Of a stretch of 64,000 nt of DNA, positions 11,140-21,439 are shown piece by piece; the stretch's first letter is position 1, and each line of letters starts with the position of its first letter. The notes beneath the pieces are model-generated. The model worked only from the letters and a program-made list of their open reading frames with translations. It did no database searches and was not told the origin of the DNA. A program made the translations under genes and the position numbers. This DNA is from Perognathus longimembris pacificus. Its lineage: Eukaryota; Chordata; Mammalia; Rodentia; Heteromyidae. The stretch covers positions 12,330,463 through 12,394,462 of the forward strand of contig NC_063176.1 of assembly GCF_023159225.1 (NCBI RefSeq). The letters run 5' to 3'.

Positions 11140-11708
11140 TGTTAATTCACCTCCACTGATTTCTAGATTGATTTGGGCATGTTTAGGAAAACCTTTCTCT
11201 GTGTGTGTGTCCTGTCTCCTGTCTCCTGGCATTATCCTGTCACCATGGCATCCCACTCCATTGTCGTGGAATTGGTTTGTTGGTATTTGTTCTTTCCGCT
11301 CCTCCTTCATGGTTCAGTTCCTAACAGTGTAAAGTGTATTTGCTGGCTGCTGGTCTTTGAGGCAGGTGTCCACCATGCAGTTGCCAGTCTTTTAATAAAG
11401 ACTCCAAAATTCAACCTCTCAAAATGTGGTTTCTCGGGGGCTGGGAATATGGCCTAGTGGTAAAGTGCTCGCCTTGTATACATGAAGCCCTGGGTTCGAT
11501 TCCTCGGCACCACATATATAGGAAAAAGCCAGAAGTGGCGCTGGGGCTCAAGTGGCAGAGTGCTAGCCTTGAGCAAAAAGAAGCCAGGGACAGTGCTCAG
11601 GCCCTGAGTCCACTCCCCAGGACTGGCAACAAAAACAAAACAAACAAAAAAATGTCGTTTCTCTATTTTTGTTGTTGACTGGATTTGTATCTGATTTATG
11701 GTACAACA
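11140..11708 (+). mobile_element. LTR of local family A, copy 2, split by a SINE
   Basis: Same family as 7450-7788: 'ggctgctggtctttgaggca', 'gtccaccatgca', AATAAAGACTCC and 'caacctctcaaaatgtggtt'. The 3' part resumes after an IDL-Geo insertion (ctctatttttgttgttgact, then ggatttgtatctg) and ends TACAACA. A candidate 6-bp TSD with one mismatch, cttgga/cttcga (11134-11139, 11709-11714), sets the ends and leaves an LTR of about 341 bp without the SINE. Confidence 0.75.
11436..11648 (+). repeat. IDL-Geo SINE, full length, with 15-bp TSD
   Basis: Left monomer ggggctgggaatatggccta ... cctgggttcgattcctcggc (tRNA-Ala/ID-like A and B boxes), short linker 'cacatatataggaaaaagcc', right Geo monomer (agaagtggcgctggggctca ... 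gccctgagtccactccccag) and an A-rich tail. The TSD aaaatgtSgtttctc has one mismatch (11421-11435, 11649-11663). It inserted into the family A LTR, so it is younger than that LTR. Confidence 0.95.
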
Positions 11709-11717
11709 CTTCGAACT

Positions 11718-11775
11718 ATGATCCTCAGATCTCAGCCTCCTAAGTAGCTAGAATTACAGATGTGAGCCCCTAGGG
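11718..11775 (-). repeat. B1-Geo head fragment
   Basis: Antisense 'cctcagatctcagcctccta' and 'agtagctagaattacagatg' only; the rest of the SINE is absent. Confidence 0.7.
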
Positions 11776-11835
11776 ACCCTCTATCTCTCATCTTAATATT
11801 GGAATTGCTTCTGATTTGTTATTAGCCCAGCACTG

Positions 11836-12149
11836 TGAAGGATTGACCCCCACCCTATTGTCTCAGGGACATACAGACAGCAGGCAAATCCTCAGCTCTG
11901 AGGGAGCCTGCTTTGATTATGAATTGCACTAATTCACCTAGGCCCAGCTGTAAATAGTCCTTTGTGGGCCCAAGGACAAGCCACCAACTTCCTAGACCTT
12001 GTAGCACTTTCATTAACCTCTGCTTCCTTGCTCAGACCCCTTATAAGCCTGGTCCCAAATTCACCGCCTCACACAACCTCCAAACCCCGCTATTCCTCAA
12101 TAAACAGTCTTTGCCTGTTGACGATCTGTTCTCCTCCATTTTCCTAACA
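11836..12149 (+). mobile_element. Solo LTR of local family B, copy 2
   Basis: Starts TGAAGGATTGACCCC and ends TTTTCCTAACA like the copy at 9452. Shared blocks include 'cagctgtaaatagtcc', 'cattaacctctgcttccttg', TATA-like 'ccttataagcctggtcccaa' and AATAAA in 'cctcaataaacagtc'. The candidate TSD is cactg/cattg (11831-11835, 12150-12154), one mismatch. It lies 2 kb from copy 1 in the same orientation. Confidence 0.85.
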
Positions 12150-12920
12150 CATTGCATTTGAAATACAGATCTACCCTCAAAAAACTTGACGTTTGGGAAG
12201 GAAAAAGGCCCTAACAGGAAGGTGAATCCACAGTGATGGAGTTGATAACAAAAAGACTATTGAGCCTAGTTTTGTTTATTTATTTATTGGGGGGGGGGGG
12301 CAAAATTCTCTTTACTGGTTTTCCTGTATTTTTGCTTTCTCTCTAAACATGATATTAAACTCAGTTAAATGGAACAGAATAATGATTCCCATGTCTCCTG
12401 CAAAACCTTACTATTACCCAGTTTTATTAACCCACATTTTTTATGTGAGCCTTTGGGGAAAATGTGATTCAAAAGAGTTCCCGAGTGACCTGTGGGTTCA
12501 GAACTATTGTGAGAAAACAAGTCCTGCTCCTCATCTCTCAGGGTCTGGTCTGCAAAGCTTCTTCAGCAACGCCTGCCCTGGAGGCCCTGACGATCCCAGA
12601 GGCCTTTCTCACCCACAGCCAATAGCCGCAAAGAAACACTGACCTTTTCAACGTGAGTTATTCAGCTTTTCCTCGCAGCTGTCATCCATCCTGTATTGCA
12701 ATTCTGCCTGTTTTTAAGTAACCTATTTTTCTCGCCTTTCTGAATCAAATTGTGAGTGAAATTGTGTTGAAGTTTGATGTGTTCTTGTTACTCACATGTC
12801 ATTTAAACTTTACTCCTTGCAATTCATATACCATTCGTGAAAGTTTACTAAAGTCATTTGGAGGGAAAAACTTTTTCCATTTTTAGGACTCTGGAACTTT
12901 TTGATTTTTTTTTTATCCTT
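12150..12920. other. No recognised feature, contains G12 tract
   Basis: A poly-G run at 12289-12300 follows TTTATT repeats; otherwise unique. The open frame at 12349-12642 (+) has no domain I recognise. Confidence 0.45.
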
Positions 12921-12937
12921 TGTCTTTTCTTTTTCTT

Positions 12938-13146
12938 TTCTTTTTTTCTTTTTTTTGCCAGTCCTGGCCTTGGACTCAGGGCCTGAGCACTGTCCCTGGC
13001 TTCCTTTTGCTCAAGGCTAGCACTCTGCCACTTGAGCCACAGCGCCACTTCTGGCCGTTTTCTATATATGTGGTGCTCGGGAATCAAACCCAGGGCTTCA
13101 TGTGTATGAGGCAAGCACTCTTGCCACTAGGCCATATTCCCAGCCC
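12938..13146 (-). repeat. IDL-Geo SINE, full length, with TSD
   Basis: Antisense Geo (tggactcagggcctgagcac, ccacttgagccacagcgcca) then antisense ID-like head (ggaatcaaacccagggcttc, ccatattcccagccc). T-rich TSD 'tgtcttttcttttt' at 12921 and again at 13147. Confidence 0.92.
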
Positions 13147-13155
13147 TGTCTTTTC

Positions 13156-13253
13156 TTTTTTTTTTGGGGGGGGGGGTGGGTACTGGGGATCGAACCCAGG
13201 ACATTGTACTTGCTAGGCAAGCGCTTTGCCACTGAGCTACATCCCAGCCCAAC
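13156..13253 (-). repeat. ID SINE monomer
   Basis: A G run (13166-13176, within the tail), then antisense B box (ggggatcgaacccaggacat) and antisense A box (tgccactgagctacatccca). An ID monomer without a Geo half. Confidence 0.8.
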
Positions 13254-13325
13254 TTTTTCATTTTTAATGAAACAATGAGTATTGTTCTTTTTCTCATAAA
13301 TTTCCCTGATTGTCCCAGAAATTAA

Positions 13326-13433
13326 AAATAAACAGAAAGTCATTGTCTGTTTTTTAAAGTAAACCAAAGTATCTAAGCCAAATAAACAGGAAGTCATTGT
13401 CTACTTTTTAAAGTAAACCACAGTACCTAAGCC
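13326..13433 (+). repeat. 54-bp tandem duplication
   Basis: Two adjacent units, 13326-13379 and 13380-13433, each beginning aaataaacag and ending cctaagcc/tctaagcc, with about six differences. Not part of any recognised repeat. Confidence 0.9.
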
Positions 13434-13489
13434 AAATCCAGATTATCTCAGTGGTTAGGCTCAGTTGGTTCAGTATATAAGAAAGCTAA

Positions 13490-13585
13490 ATTATGGCTGG
13501 GGGCATAGCTCAGGTAATAGCATACTTGCCCAGCATGGGCAAGGTTCTAGGTACAATCCTCAGGACTACGGGGGGGGGGGGGGGG
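13490..13585 (+). repeat. ID SINE monomer with poly-G end
   Basis: ID-like 'gcatagctcaggtaatagca', 'gttctaggtacaatcctcag', followed by a G16 run near 13570-13585. Confidence 0.7.
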
Positions 13586-13840
13586 AATCCAAATTACATT
13601 GCTCATATCACCAAGTGTAATATGATGCACTAAGAAAGTAGTCTCCTAAAAATGCAGAATAGTGCATGAAGACACATAAAACACAGAGAACAAAATACCT
13701 GTTGTGTCCCTCCTCTGTAAACACTATATTTACAACCCAAACAAAGAGATTCCCACTATCCAGGAGTGTACCCCTCTTATAAGGAAGGCAGTGCTTTAAG
13801 AATAAGATCATTATTAGGAAATAAAACCTAAATAATATAA

Positions 13841-14020
13841 GCTAGATGCTGGTGGTCCACGCCTGCAATTCTAGCTACTCAGGAAGCTGAGATCTGAGGA
13901 TTACCATTTGAAGCCAGCCCAGGCAGGAAAGTCCATGAGACTCTTATCTCCAATATACTACTCCAAAAAAGCCAGAAGTGCTACTATGGCTCAAATGGTA
14001 GAGCACTAGCCTAAGCTAAA
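13841..14020 (+). repeat. B1-Geo SINE, 3' truncated
   Basis: Head (ccacgcctgcaattctagct), linker (actcttatctccaatatact) and the first part of Geo (tatggctcaaatggtagagc) up to 'actagcctaagctaaat', where it stops. Confidence 0.85.
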
Positions 14021-14107
14021 TGATAGTTGACACTGGTTTAATGTAATGCCATAGTATTTTGCCAGTTAAATTTCAAAATCCATTGAGGAAAGACAGCTAT
14101 AAACATC

Positions 14108-14335
14108 ATCCACTCTGGTGGCTCACACCTGTAATCCTAGCTACTCAGGAGGCTGAGATCTGAGGACTGAGGTTCAAGGTCAGCCCAGGCAGGAAAGTCC
14201 ATGAGGCTCTTTTCTCAAAAAAGCTAGAAGTGGAGTTGTGGTTCAAGTGGTAGCACAGTAGCCTTGAGCAAAAAAAGCTCAGGAACAGCCTCCAGGCCCT
14301 GAGTTCAATCTCAACCTATAAGAAAAAAAAAAAAC
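14108..14335 (+). repeat. B1-Geo SINE
   Basis: Complete head-linker-Geo order with A tail: 'gctcacacctgtaatcctag', 'tgtggttcaagtggtagcac', 'gccctgagttcaatctcaac'. Direct tandem partner of the copy at 13841. Confidence 0.9.
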
Positions 14336-14344
14336 CCCAGCATC

Positions 14345-15190
14345 CTAAAAGTTGAGAAACTGAGACAAAAGAAAATTTAAATAACATGTCAAAAGATACA
14401 TCCAGTAAGGGTCAGAGATAAAGGTGCCAAGGTTTGCTTTGCACCATGCATTCTTTGTGAATCACTAGCATTCTTCATCACGTATTGAAATCAGGGAGCG
14501 ATGGCCATGTGATTGGCTATACCTTGGCCAATGATAAATGAGTACCTGTGCCGTGTAATTCTAATGGAGACTTGAGGAACCCTGACTGGCTTCGCTGCTG
14601 AGGTGATGGTAGGGATGTGAACGACAGCTTCCACCGGCAGGATCTCTGAGTAGCTACAAGAAGCAGACACTTTCAAAACGCCAGCCCTGGCCAGTGCAGT
14701 ACAGATGAAAATTAAAGATGTATTCCATTAAGCCTCCCAAGAACTTGGGATTCTTGATTGCTGCTATAAATGAGCCTGTCTTGATGAAAGACTGCTTATA
14801 TAATAGGAAGTTTCATTTGTGGTCAATCACAATTTTGGGGAAACTCATGATGAGTATTATTTATTTACCCAGTTAAAGGCAGAAAACAGAGAAAAGAAAA
14901 AATAAATAAATGAAGACCCCAAAACTGAAAAGAAAAAAAAGCATGAACTTCTGAGAATTTCATATGGCTGAGAAAACTAAAGATGAACACATAAGTACAA
15001 ATACATTGTTCATATAAAATTTGATTTGAGGGTTGATTTTATCTGAAACTTGTTTGTAAAGGCATGATATTTTCTATGACTTGTTTGCATCCATACTTAG
15101 AATATCAAAGAATCGATTTCACTAAGAGACTTAATTTTGTTGTCTCCAAATCACACAAAGTTTCAGAGAGCTTTGTGTTTCTCGGTTCAT
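14345..15190. other. Unique sequence, possible old repeat at 14500-14700
   Basis: The stretch 'gccatgtgattggctatacc' with 'ttggccaatgataaatgagt' has the feel of an old interspersed repeat but I cannot name the family. The open frame at 14491-14676 (-) over it is not supported as a gene. Confidence 0.35.
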
Positions 15191-15192
15191 TT

Positions 15193-15345
15193 GTTTGTGC
15201 TGGTACTGGGGCTTGAACTCAGAGTATTACACTATCAGTCAACTTTTTCCGCTCAAGGCTGATGATCTATCACTTGACCCATGCCTCCACCTCCAGCTTT
15301 TTGCTCATTAATTGGAGATAACAATGTCACTGGCATCTGGTTCAC
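15193..15345 (-). repeat. B1-Geo SINE fragment
   Basis: Antisense Geo (tggggcttgaactcagagta, ctatcacttgacccatgcct) and linker only; the head is missing. Confidence 0.75.
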
Positions 15346-15349
15346 CAAA

Positions 15350-16635
15350 ACAGTCCTAAGCAGGTTATTAGTGGCTGAGCTCCCTGATCAAGGTGTTCTG
15401 ATTCACAACATTTCCATACCACTCTCAGTCAACTTTTTATTTTTACTTCAAATTGGCAAGTAAGCAGCAGTAAACTGGTAGCATGTTGTTGAAAGACAGA
15501 TTCGCTTGTTAAAATGCTCCCTGAGCAATTTCTCAGTAACCTGTCTATAACCAGTAGGCTGTATCAAGCTATGGAATTAGGAAAAGCCTTTGTAATTCTT
15601 TTTCATGTCATGTGACAGATAATTCCATTATGCAATTACACCAATTGATTTCCAAACTTCTGTTACATATCATGCCTCTTAACAAATACCCTTTGTATCT
15701 AGATAAAAACAGAAGGTGGCTACTCATTTTTTATACATTGAGACCAACATTTCATTCAGTGGCTAGAAAACCCTATGAATTATTTAGGAAACTTTGCCAA
15801 GGTAAACACTTTCTCAAACAAACATTGCTTTGAAATGGGGTCACTTGCAGAAAAGTGCCCTGGAAAGACATGATAGACGTGTGCTTACATGAAAAAGGCA
15901 GAGGCAGTATAGATACGTGCACTGAATAGCAGCCAGTCTCCTTATGCAACCAAGAGCTCCAAGGCAGGAAGTACCGCTGAAATGTACATTTGGGTAGGAG
16001 TCGGAATCTCTAACTCTCTTAAGTACAAGCCCAGCCTTCTGATTGCCTATCCTGTGCGCTGGCTCTCCTAGAGAATTGATGAGATTATCGATGGAGTTCT
16101 TGTAAGATGAAAAATAATCTCTTTTTAAGAAGTGGCAAATGTTTCCATAAATATAGAAATTCTGTAGCCATCAGTTTCTTAAGAATATCACTTACCATCC
16201 TAGAAAATGAAAATCTGTCAGATTCATGCCCAGATTGCTCTCAATAGAGGTAATCTCCCTTCCCTTTACATCCCTCTCCCAAACACACACATATATGCAA
16301 CTGTTAGCATTTTTCACATCACTAAATAATTTTATTCAACACATCTCTTTTGTAGAAGCTTTTTCAACCAATTCCTGATATGTCCATCTGGTTATGCAAT
16401 ATGTCTAAATGTGCGTGCAGTTGAGTTTTTGTCATTTTGACAGATTCCCTTTGGTTTTACCTTTCTTCTCAGTCGGCACTTGTTCTCATGCCTGCATGCA
16501 CACTGGCCAGAGACATGGCCTGCCACTGCAACCCATGCAGAGCAATTTGCAGTTCTTCCCCGGGGGTAGCTCAATATAAGCAAATGTAAAATATTTCTGA
16601 TTTGGTCATTTGGCTTGCTTACGAATTCTTTTTTA
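15350..16635. other. No recognised feature
   Basis: Unique, mildly AT-rich. Small frames at 15612-15833 (+) and 16392-16583 (-) have no domain. Confidence 0.5.
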
Positions 16636-16651
16636 AAAAGCAGCGTTACTT

Positions 16652-16860
16652 GGGGCTAGGGATATGGCCTAGTGGCAAGAGCGCTTGCCTCATATACATG
16701 AAGCCCTGGGTTCGATTCCCCAGCACCACATATATAGAAAACAGCCAGAAGTGGCTCCGTGGCTCAAGTGGCAGAGTGCTAGCCTTGAGCAAAAAGAAAA
16801 AGAAGCCAGGGACAGTGCTCAGGCCCTGAGTTCAAGACCCAGGACTGGCAAAAAAAAAAA
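16652..16860 (+). repeat. IDL-Geo SINE, full length, with 15-bp TSD
   Basis: ggggctagggatatggccta head, Geo tail with a duplicated 'aaaaagaaaaag' linker, A tail. TSD aaaagcagcRttact at 16636-16650 and 16861-16875 (one mismatch). Confidence 0.95.
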
Positions 16861-17035
16861 AAAAGCAGCATTACTATGGGGAAAAAAAAATCAAGTTTGT
16901 AAAACATGTGCATTTTATTTCCCTATATCTCAGCAGAGAAGAGAAGCATTACATAAAACTCCAATTGTAAGAGAAAAGTAAGCTGAGATCTTAACCTCTA
17001 TTCTAAGATTGCCCTTGTACAAACTAGGGGTATTT

Positions 17036-17112
17036 GGAGCAGTACTGGGGTTTGAGCTCAGAGTCTTGGGCTTGTTAGGCATTTTATTACCTGAGTCACA
17101 ACTCCAGAGTTA
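17036..17112 (-). repeat. ID SINE fragment
   Basis: Antisense B box 'ctggggtttgagctcagagt' and antisense A box 'attacctgagtcacaactcc'. Confidence 0.65.
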
Positions 17113-17840
17113 TTGTACAAAATAATGAGAGGGTTTCATTGAACATTCCACACAGGTATATATTGATCTATTCACCCCCCAACACCCTACCTTAGCCCCC
17201 TTTCTACTCTTACCCTCCCAAATAGTCTCTCACTTAGGTTCATGTGTTTTTGTTGGTGTTGCTAGATCTAGATTCTACGTATCAGAAAGAAAAAAAAACA
17301 TACAGTATTTGTGTTTCTGCATCTGGCTTATTTTCCTTACCACGGATCTCTCTAGCATGCAGAGTACATGACCAGGAGTGGTATGTTGAGTCATAGGGTA
17401 GGGCTATTTGTAGTCTTCAGAGGAAACGCCATACTGGTTTCCAGTGGTTACACTAGCTTACAATCCCACCAACAATGTAAAAAAGTTCTTTTTTCCCCTC
17501 ATTCTTGCTGGCATTCGTTCCTGTTTGTTTTCTTTGTCGTCATTTTTAGTAGGGTGAGGGGAAATCTTAGTGTTGCTTCTATTTTGTTAGCCTTTATGGC
17601 TAACAATTTTGAAATTCTCCATGTGTTTTTTGGCCATATGTATTTCTTTTGAAAACTGTTTCTTTACCACATTAGTCCATTTATTGATTGGATTTTTTTT
17701 TTGGTGTTTAATTTAAGCTCTTTAATCCCTTATTAGCTAAATACTGATAACTATTTCTGTCCTGTAAGTGGTCTCTTTACTCTGGTAATTGTTTGCTGTG
17801 CAGAATCTTTTAAATTTAATGCAATCTCATTTGTCAATTC
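17113..17840 (-). repeat. L1 LINE 3' part, antisense
   Basis: On the plus strand this reads as the complement of the end of L1 ORF2 plus 3' UTR: 'ccatactggtttccagtggt', 'caatcccaccaacaatgtaa', 'gccatatgtatttcttttga', 'gctgtgcagaatcttttaaa', 'ctcatttgtcaattcttgct'. Frames are broken, so this is a dead, 5'-truncated copy on the minus strand. Confidence 0.88.
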
Positions 17841-17842
17841 TT

Positions 17843-17945
17843 GCTGTTATGGGGTGGGGGGAGTGGCTTACTGCTAATACAGCTACCTGGCAAATGTGAC
17901 ATTCTAGTGAACTCTAGTACCACCAAAAAAAAAAAAAAAAAAAAA
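17843..17945 (+). repeat. ID SINE with long A tail
   Basis: 'gagtggcttactgctaatac', 'gtgaactctagtaccacc' and then about 20 A. A diverged ID monomer. Confidence 0.65.
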
Positions 17946-18157
17946 GTCATAGAAACAGAAAGTACAATAGTTGTTACCCAGGGTTTGGGTGAGAGGGAAA
18001 TTGGGTGAGAGTTATTGTTTAATAGGAAGAGTTTCAAATTTTCTGGATAAGAAGGATTCAGGAGATGGATAATGGTGATGATTACATAACAATCTGAATA
18101 TACTTAACACCAGAAAACTGTACTTAGAAGTGATTTAATATAGCAAACTTTATACTC

Positions 18158-18345
18158 AGTGCTGATAGCTCAAGCCTATAATCCTAGCTACTCACGAAGC
18201 TAAGATACAGAGGATCTGTATCAGCCTGGGCAGGAAAGTCTCTGAAATACCATCTCCTGCAAAAATCAAAACTGGAAATTCAAGGCATAGAGCACCAGCT
18301 GAGCAAGCACTTGGAGTTCAGGGTCAAGTATCACAGCCATAAAAA
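18158..18345 (+). repeat. B1-Geo SINE, diverged
   Basis: 'gctcaagcctataatcctag', 'cagcctgggcaggaaagtct', then a degraded Geo with 'gagcaccagctgagca'. Confidence 0.75.
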
Positions 18346-18401
18346 CAAGTCAGTAAACTTTATGTTATGTATATTTTATCACAATAATAAAGTTGGAACA
18401 A

Positions 18402-18535
18402 AGCTGGGTATGGTTGTACATGTCTATAACCTTAGCAGTTGGGAGGCTGAGGCAGGAGGATTACAAGTTTGAGGCCAGCCTGAGCAATATTGCCAAGCTA
18501 GCATGAGCTACAAAACAAGACCATGTCAAAAGAAA
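18402..18535 (+). repeat. B1 SINE, classic form
   Basis: 'gctgggtatggttgtacatg', 'gggaggctgaggcaggagga', 'gaggccagcctgagcaatat' and 'caagaccatgtcaaa'. A 7SL-derived B1 without a Geo module. Confidence 0.85.
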
Positions 18536-18549
18536 GAAAAAGAGAGGAG

Positions 18550-18642
18550 ATATATGTGTATATATATATGTATATATACACATATATACATATATGTGTG
18601 TATATATGTCTACATCTATGTCTGTGTATATATGTATATATT
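18550..18642 (+). repeat. (TA/TG)n low-complexity tract
   Basis: Interrupted TATATG/TACATA repeats following the A-rich tail of the B1 copy. Confidence 0.9.
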
Positions 18643-18929
18643 TAAAGAAAATCTTCCTGTCTTCTTACAAAAGCATTTTCTGCCTTTATGTCTAATAAAG
18701 TATGCTTCATCTACCTAAGATCCTAATACAACGAGGCAAATACAATGTAAAGTTTAATATAAACTACTATATTCATAAGCCAATGGTCTTTATTAATTAT
18801 GGTAACATGTAATTTGTATTTTTCCCAACAATGTTGGGAATAAAACAAAGAATGAGAACATTTCTTTTGTTCTTATGTGACCTACAGAAATCTAAAAGTT
18901 TTTTTTTTTTTTATTAAAAACTCTGTACA

Positions 18930-19127
18930 GGGGCTGGGAATATGACCTAGTGGCAAGAGTGCTTGCCTCCTACACATGAAGCATTCGGTTCGATTCCCCA
19001 GCACCACATATATGGAAAACGGCCAGAAGGGGCGCTGTGGCTCAGGTGGCAGAGTGCTAGCCTTGAGCAAAAAGAAAAAGAAGCTAGGGACAGTGCCCAG
19101 GCCCTGAGTCCAAGGCCCAGGACTGGC

Positions 19128-19150
<23 letters not shown>
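18930..19150 (+). repeat. IDL-Geo SINE, full length, with TSD
   Basis: gggctgggaatatgacctag head, complete Geo and an A run of about 30. TSD aaaaactctKtaca at 18916-18929 and 19151-19164. Confidence 0.95.
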
Positions 19151-19159
<9 letters not shown>

Positions 19160-19164
19160 TTACA

Positions 19165-19678
19165 AACTTAATTTCCCAGCAACAAAACATTGAGAAATTA
19201 AATCTACCTATAATTATGTTCCTGAAGTATCTAAATAATAATATAATTTCTGTTCATCTAAAATGTAATGTCACACATCTCTCTCCAAAGATCAATCAGA
19301 TGTCACTCATTATACAATAGTGGTGAGTTTTGAGCTAGAATGATGTATCAAATGAATCCTAAAGAGATTCCACACTGATGCAGTATAAAATCTCCCCTAC
19401 ACTTTGCCTATTAGCATTTTTCAGAGAAGATAACCAAACAAAAATATTAGTTTTAGAATTGGTTTTATAAATACAGTTTAAAATTTCATGTTTTACTTGC
19501 CTATGATGCTTTCATGTTTTGTTCCAAGTTTCATCTTTACGGATTTAAAATGAAAATAATTATTGTAAGATATCAGTGTAATGATCAACATGTCAACACA
19601 CACATTGATATGTAAATAAATATACCTTTATTTTTATTTGGTTGTTTTTGTATTAATTAAACCTTTAAAAATTGTACA
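19165..19678. other. AT-rich, no recognised feature
   Basis: No SINE, LINE or open frame seen. Confidence 0.5.
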
Positions 19679-19679
19679 G

Positions 19680-19768
<89 letters not shown>
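19680..19768 (+). repeat. Compound (CT)n(AT)n microsatellite
   Basis: About 24 CT units switch to about 19 AT units at 19730. It abuts an antisense B1 at its right side. Confidence 0.95.
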
Positions 19769-19845
19769 CCCTGGCTAACCTCAAACTCACGATCTATTGC
19801 CTCTATTTCCTGAATGCTGAGATGATAGGCATGCACCTTTTCATG
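19769..19845 (-). repeat. B1 SINE fragment, antisense
   Basis: 'gccctggctaacctcaaact', 'ctgaatgctgagatgatagg' is the antisense of a B1 right half. Confidence 0.8.
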
Positions 19846-19899
19846 CTGAACTTCTTTTCTTTTTATTAATATTAATGGAGTTAAGTGTGATATATCCAC

Positions 19900-20054
19900 A
19901 CAAGCCTGCACTGATCAAATTTATCTTCCCTTTTCCCACCCTTCCCAACCTTTAGAAATCAATAATTAGTTTTGTGTTCAAGTTTATGGTTTATCTCAGA
20001 TAGCATGATGCCCTCCTCTGATTTGTTTCATTTTGCTCAACTAACCAGAATAAT

Positions 20055-20090
<36 letters not shown>

Positions 20091-20275
20091 ATTTTTTGCC
20101 CATCCGTAGAGAGGCATCTAGGCTGATTTCATACCTTAGCTATTGTGACTAGTGCCACAATAAATAGGTGTCTGCAGTGTTTCTTTAACATGCTGACTTC
20201 ATCTCATTTGGATGTATACAGAAAAGTGGAATGGCTGGATCATATGCCAGATACCAACAGATCCAAAAAATGACC
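19900..20275 (-). repeat. L1 LINE 3' part, antisense
   Basis: The plus strand reads as L1 complement: 'gctattgtgactagtgccac', 'aataaataggtgtctgcag', 'gaatggctggatcatatgcc'. A short (CG/CA) tract at 20057-20090 interrupts it. Confidence 0.82.
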
Positions 20276-20279
20276 TTCT

Positions 20280-20820
20280 AGTTCTCTTTTGTGGTTGCAA
20301 ACCTGCATTTGCTATTAGTTCTTGTAATGGATTTTTCAAGCCATAGAGGACTCCAAATCCCACTCGTGACACTCAGAATTGTAAGGACTTCCCCAGCTTC
20401 CTGTGTAAGCAGATCCATGTGCTCCCCCAGACTCATTCACTCAGACTCTGAATAGGAAGCTGGTGGCCCAGGCACTAGGAGATAATGGAAGAATAGACAT
20501 CATAAACAATTTGGAACTCAGGCTAATCCCAGAAAGTAAGAATCACTCCGATGACATTACCCAAAAGATACCACATACTCTCTTCCATGGAAAAGAAAGG
20601 CTGACATCATGAAAGAACAACCCAGACAACAGAATCAAAAACTATGAAAAATTATTCTATGTCATAAGACTAATTAACCTCAAATAATTTGCTTGCCTTT
20701 AGGACTTCCACTAAGCTGTGTTTCCCTTATGCTTCCCATCCCTCCCCCTTCTTCTTTGAATACAAATGTATGTCACAGAAAAACCTACGTCTCTTCCTTG
20801 TACAAGGAATGTGAAAAGTG
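20280..20820. other. Unassigned sequence
   Basis: The pyrimidine-rich block at 20720-20760 followed by 'cttgtacaaggaatg' is not assigned. No gene. Confidence 0.4.
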
Positions 20821-20826
20821 ACTAAC

Positions 20827-20945
20827 AGCCGAGTGTTAGTGGCTCATGCTTGTAATCCTAGCTACTCAGAAGGCTGACATCTGAAAATCATCGTTTAAAA
20901 TCAGTAATAGCAGGAATGCCCTTAAGACTCTTATTTGCAATTAAC

Positions 20946-20997
<52 letters not shown>

Positions 20998-21090
20998 GCC
21001 ATATGTGGAGCTGTGGCTCAAGTGGTAGAGCATTAACCTTGAGCAAAAAAAGCTCAGGGATGGGGCCTAAGCCTTGAAGGGAAAAAAAAA
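20827..21090 (+). repeat. B1-Geo SINE with internal (CA)n
   Basis: Head 'gctcatgcttgtaatcctag', linker, then (CA)n at 20949-20995 inside the inter-monomer linker, then Geo 'gtggctcaagtggtagagca'. Here the CA tract grew between the monomers rather than in the tail. Confidence 0.88.
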
Positions 21091-21439
21091 GTGATGTACA
21101 AATATTGTCTTACTTCACAGATACAAATTGAAGATGTGTTGTGTATTCAAGGACTGGTGCCTCACGAATCCTCTCTGTAGCTGAACCTGACTCTTTGAGA
21201 CCTGAAATCCAAGTTTACATCATAATCAGATGAAACTGTGAAAGACATTGGTTGAGAGTGGAGATATTTGCATGTAAGATGGGTATGAATTATTGGTATC
21301 TAAAGGATAAAAATCTAGAAGGCAGATTCTCAATTTTTAGTAGAAATCACTGCCTTCTATTCAATGCCTGGTCTAGTGCTCACCATTCCGAGAGACTATG
21401 ACACACAGGGTATGATATTCAATTAACAAAAGATTGAAG

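Noticed and set aside
7450..12149. Two LTR pairs as the ends of a single provirus
   Set aside because: Members of each pair have separate TSDs or candidate TSDs, and no gag, pol or env sequence lies between them, where unique DNA and a MIR are found.
13841..14335. Direct repeats spaced along the window as a possible CRISPR-like array
   Set aside because: The units are SINEs of about 200 bp with varied spacing and orientation in a mammalian genome.
16652..16730. tRNA gene call on ID-like heads with good A and B boxes
   Set aside because: They are SINE monomers: followed by a Geo module and A tail, flanked by TSDs and present in many copies.
11424..19193. A recurring predicted peptide (HEALGSIPQHHIYRK) in many open frames, suggesting a protein family
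   Set aside because: The frames are translations of the IDL-Geo SINE head and linker; their spread follows SINE copies, strand included, and they end at A tails or Geo.
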